DNA of 64,000 nt from Cardiocondyla obscurior (Eukaryota; Arthropoda; Insecta; Hymenoptera; Formicidae): assembly GCF_019399895.1 (NCBI RefSeq), contig NC_091887.1, forward strand, positions 3,038,001 through 3,102,000. Reading direction: 5' to 3'. The position numbers and the translations under genes are program-made. Shown here in pieces: positions 62,460 to 64,000 of this stretch. Position 1 is the stretch's first letter. Every line of letters starts with the position of its first letter. Below the pieces are notes generated by a model. The model was not told the origin of the DNA, searched no databases, and saw only the letters and a list, made by a program, of their open reading frames with translations.

Positions 62460-63385
62460 TAAATACCAGCTTTAATATCGCTCGAGATGTAGTAAGGACT
62501 ACCCGATGCCTTCATTTTTCTATGTCCGCGCGCTCGAAGAAGCGACCGAAGGATGCTTAATTATTATCGGTTTATATTTAAGATTAGCTTATATTTAGAC
62601 ATAGGTGGGGTATCCTTGGAGTTTCTCACGCGATGAAAGAAAAGGAGAAAGAGAAAGGAGTAAAAAGAGAGAGAGAAAGAGAAAGAGAGAGAGAGAGAGA
62701 GAGGTAGGAATCAGGCGTAAAGATTCGTGAGAGGCATGTGACTCTCCGATCTTGCGTTTTATATTGAACGATCAAAGGTAAACCGGTTGCGCGTTCTGAA
62801 GAACGAGACACGAGAAACGAGGAGAGAAGCCAGATGAGAGAGAAAGAGAGCAAGTAATGAAATAATCTAGGCGCGGCGAACAACAAACCACACATGCACA
62901 CGTACGCATATGTGCACGTACACAGTTGAATGCGCACGCGTTATTTGCGGTAACATTTAATTTGATATCTATGTCTGCATTAATATCCGACGTTAATACC
63001 ATCTTATTATAATTTTTGTTGAATATAGTCAATTTAATGAGAACGTCGTTAATGCCTCAACCGATGGTATACCTATTGCAGAGACGAAGGCGTCTCGATA
63101 TTCGAATGACGATTTAAAGAAGAGTTATCTGCTATTAATTTTAATATTAATATCAGGCCTGAATAAACGTGAAAAATAATCTTTTAATTTGCGCTTGAAT
63201 TCTCACGTTTTGACAATCTAAGGAAATAAATTTTACTTATCTATAAGACTTTTTAGCAATAATTATTTTTTTAAGAAATTTAGTGACAAAACTGAGCCCA
63301 ATCGTTTTCTTCCTATTTTTCTTTCTTATTTTATTTTTTCTTTTTTTCTGTTTTTTTTTTTTTTTTCCTACTCTTGTCTTATTCA
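62460..63385. other. Noncoding stretch upstream of BMP exons
   Basis: Mixed then AT-rich sequence with a purine-rich tract, a short CA/TG-rich segment near 62,890-62,930 and poly-T runs near 63,340-63,366. No gene was recognised. Confidence 0.5.
62635..62704. repeat. GA-rich low-complexity tract
   Basis: Imperfect GAAAG and GA repeats ending in a run of (GA)n. It yields poly-Ser/Leu chance peptides on the minus strand. Confidence 0.85.
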
Positions 63386-63566
63386 AGACTGCTGTCCTCT
63401 TGAATATAACGTGAATACTTCTAGTATTTGTGAGTCTATCTCATCAGCGTAGGAAGACAAGGCGACGCCATCGCAGATGATGTATCCCGATGGTAATAAA
63501 GTGTGTGAGTCAATCGTAAGTAAGATCAAGAGAACAAGGAACACGTTCAGCTTCGTCAAATTTCTC
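63386..63566 (-). other. Possible signal-peptide exon of the BMP gene
   Basis: A minus-strand open frame reads LTKLNVFLVLLILLTIDSHT, a good hydrophobic secretion signal, followed by LLPSGYIICDG and EIDSQILEVF. This layout (signal, then SG-Y-I-x-x-G, then an E-I-L-x-x-L-like helix) resembles the N-terminus of Gbb-type proteins and lies at the expected side of the BMP exons. Against it: no ATG in this frame (an ATG upstream is in another frame), only weak donors (GTATTC, GTTATA), and no prodomain exons found between here and 60,848. It could be a degraded copy, a sequence error, or chance. Confidence 0.2.
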
Positions 63567-64000
63567 AATGATAACTTGAGATTCTCATATTTTTCTTTTT
63601 TTTTTTAATTTTATTCTTTTTACGTTATATCTTTAACGCAGCGAAATCCGATTTTTCGTCAATTCAAATCGCGATAAGACGCAACGCGATGGAGGGTCGT
63701 GCCTCTTCTCGTGAATTAACAAACGCAGAATAACTAGGAAGAGATTCGATATTCAAGAGCTGTCAACTCGCTACTAATCTTTCGTGTCACGCACACGCGC
63801 TTTAGCACAAAGGTATGGCGGTGAGAGCGCTGAACAGGTAATAGTACACGAAAGAAACACGAATACACATGGTCAGGTGTATGAGAACTAGGGACACGAT
63901 CGTTCAATTCAAATAAAACATAGAAAGACTACCTGCATTTTTTTTAATGTCACGAGGCTCTCAGAAATCAAATTAATCGATTCAAATAACAGACTAAGAA
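63567..64000. other. Window end, no gene recognised
   Basis: AT-rich then mixed sequence. A minus-strand AAATGCAG followed by GTAGTC near 63,924-63,937 could be a splice site, but no exon could be established. Confidence 0.45.

Overview
The window looks like nuclear DNA of an insect, most likely an ant or another hymenopteran (inference). It has short GT-AG introns in AT-rich DNA, long gene-poor stretches that are CpG-rich and full of homopolymers and microsatellites, and recognisable insect orthologues. Nothing bacterial, viral or organellar was recognised. I could not run searches: identities rest on reading translations and on splice junctions that keep frame across every exon join.

Positions 1 to about 39,600 contain no protein gene I can name. 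This block holds GC-rich, CpG-rich segments with chance open frames on both strands, alternating with AT-rich segments, poly-A/T tracts, microsatellites, several decayed tandem repeats (21.6 kb, 32.1 kb, 38.5-39.07 kb) and one intriguing minus-strand set of three exon-like pieces at 25.6-26.3 kb, two of which share a duplicated segment. It may be intergenic, or introns and regulatory DNA of genes lying outside the window.

From 39.6 kb the window becomes gene-dense. OXA1L (plus, 8 exons, 412 aa; mitochondrial inner-membrane insertase) converges tail-to-tail on TAF6 (minus, 8 coding exons plus a 5' UTR intron, 668 aa; TFIID histone-fold subunit). Upstream of TAF6, on the same strand, is an Eiger/ectodysplasin-type TNF ligand (minus, 6 coding exons, 578 aa). 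About 6.5 kb further, in divergent orientation, is a second, unlike TNF-superfamily-type ligand (plus, 6 coding exons, 391 aa, with a noncoding 5' exon). Then, on the minus strand, come the last three exons of a BMP5/6/7/8-class TGF-beta ligand (glass bottom boat / 60A type); its upstream exons are not identified and may lie past position 64,000.

The striking feature is therefore a block of three extracellular ligand genes within about 15 kb: two TNF-type type II membrane ligands in head-to-head arrangement, and a BMP. Drosophila is known for a single TNF ligand, Eiger, so the second TNF-like gene is the most interesting item here. A 130-bp TA-flanked inverted-repeat element (MITE-like) lies upstream of the identified BMP exons.
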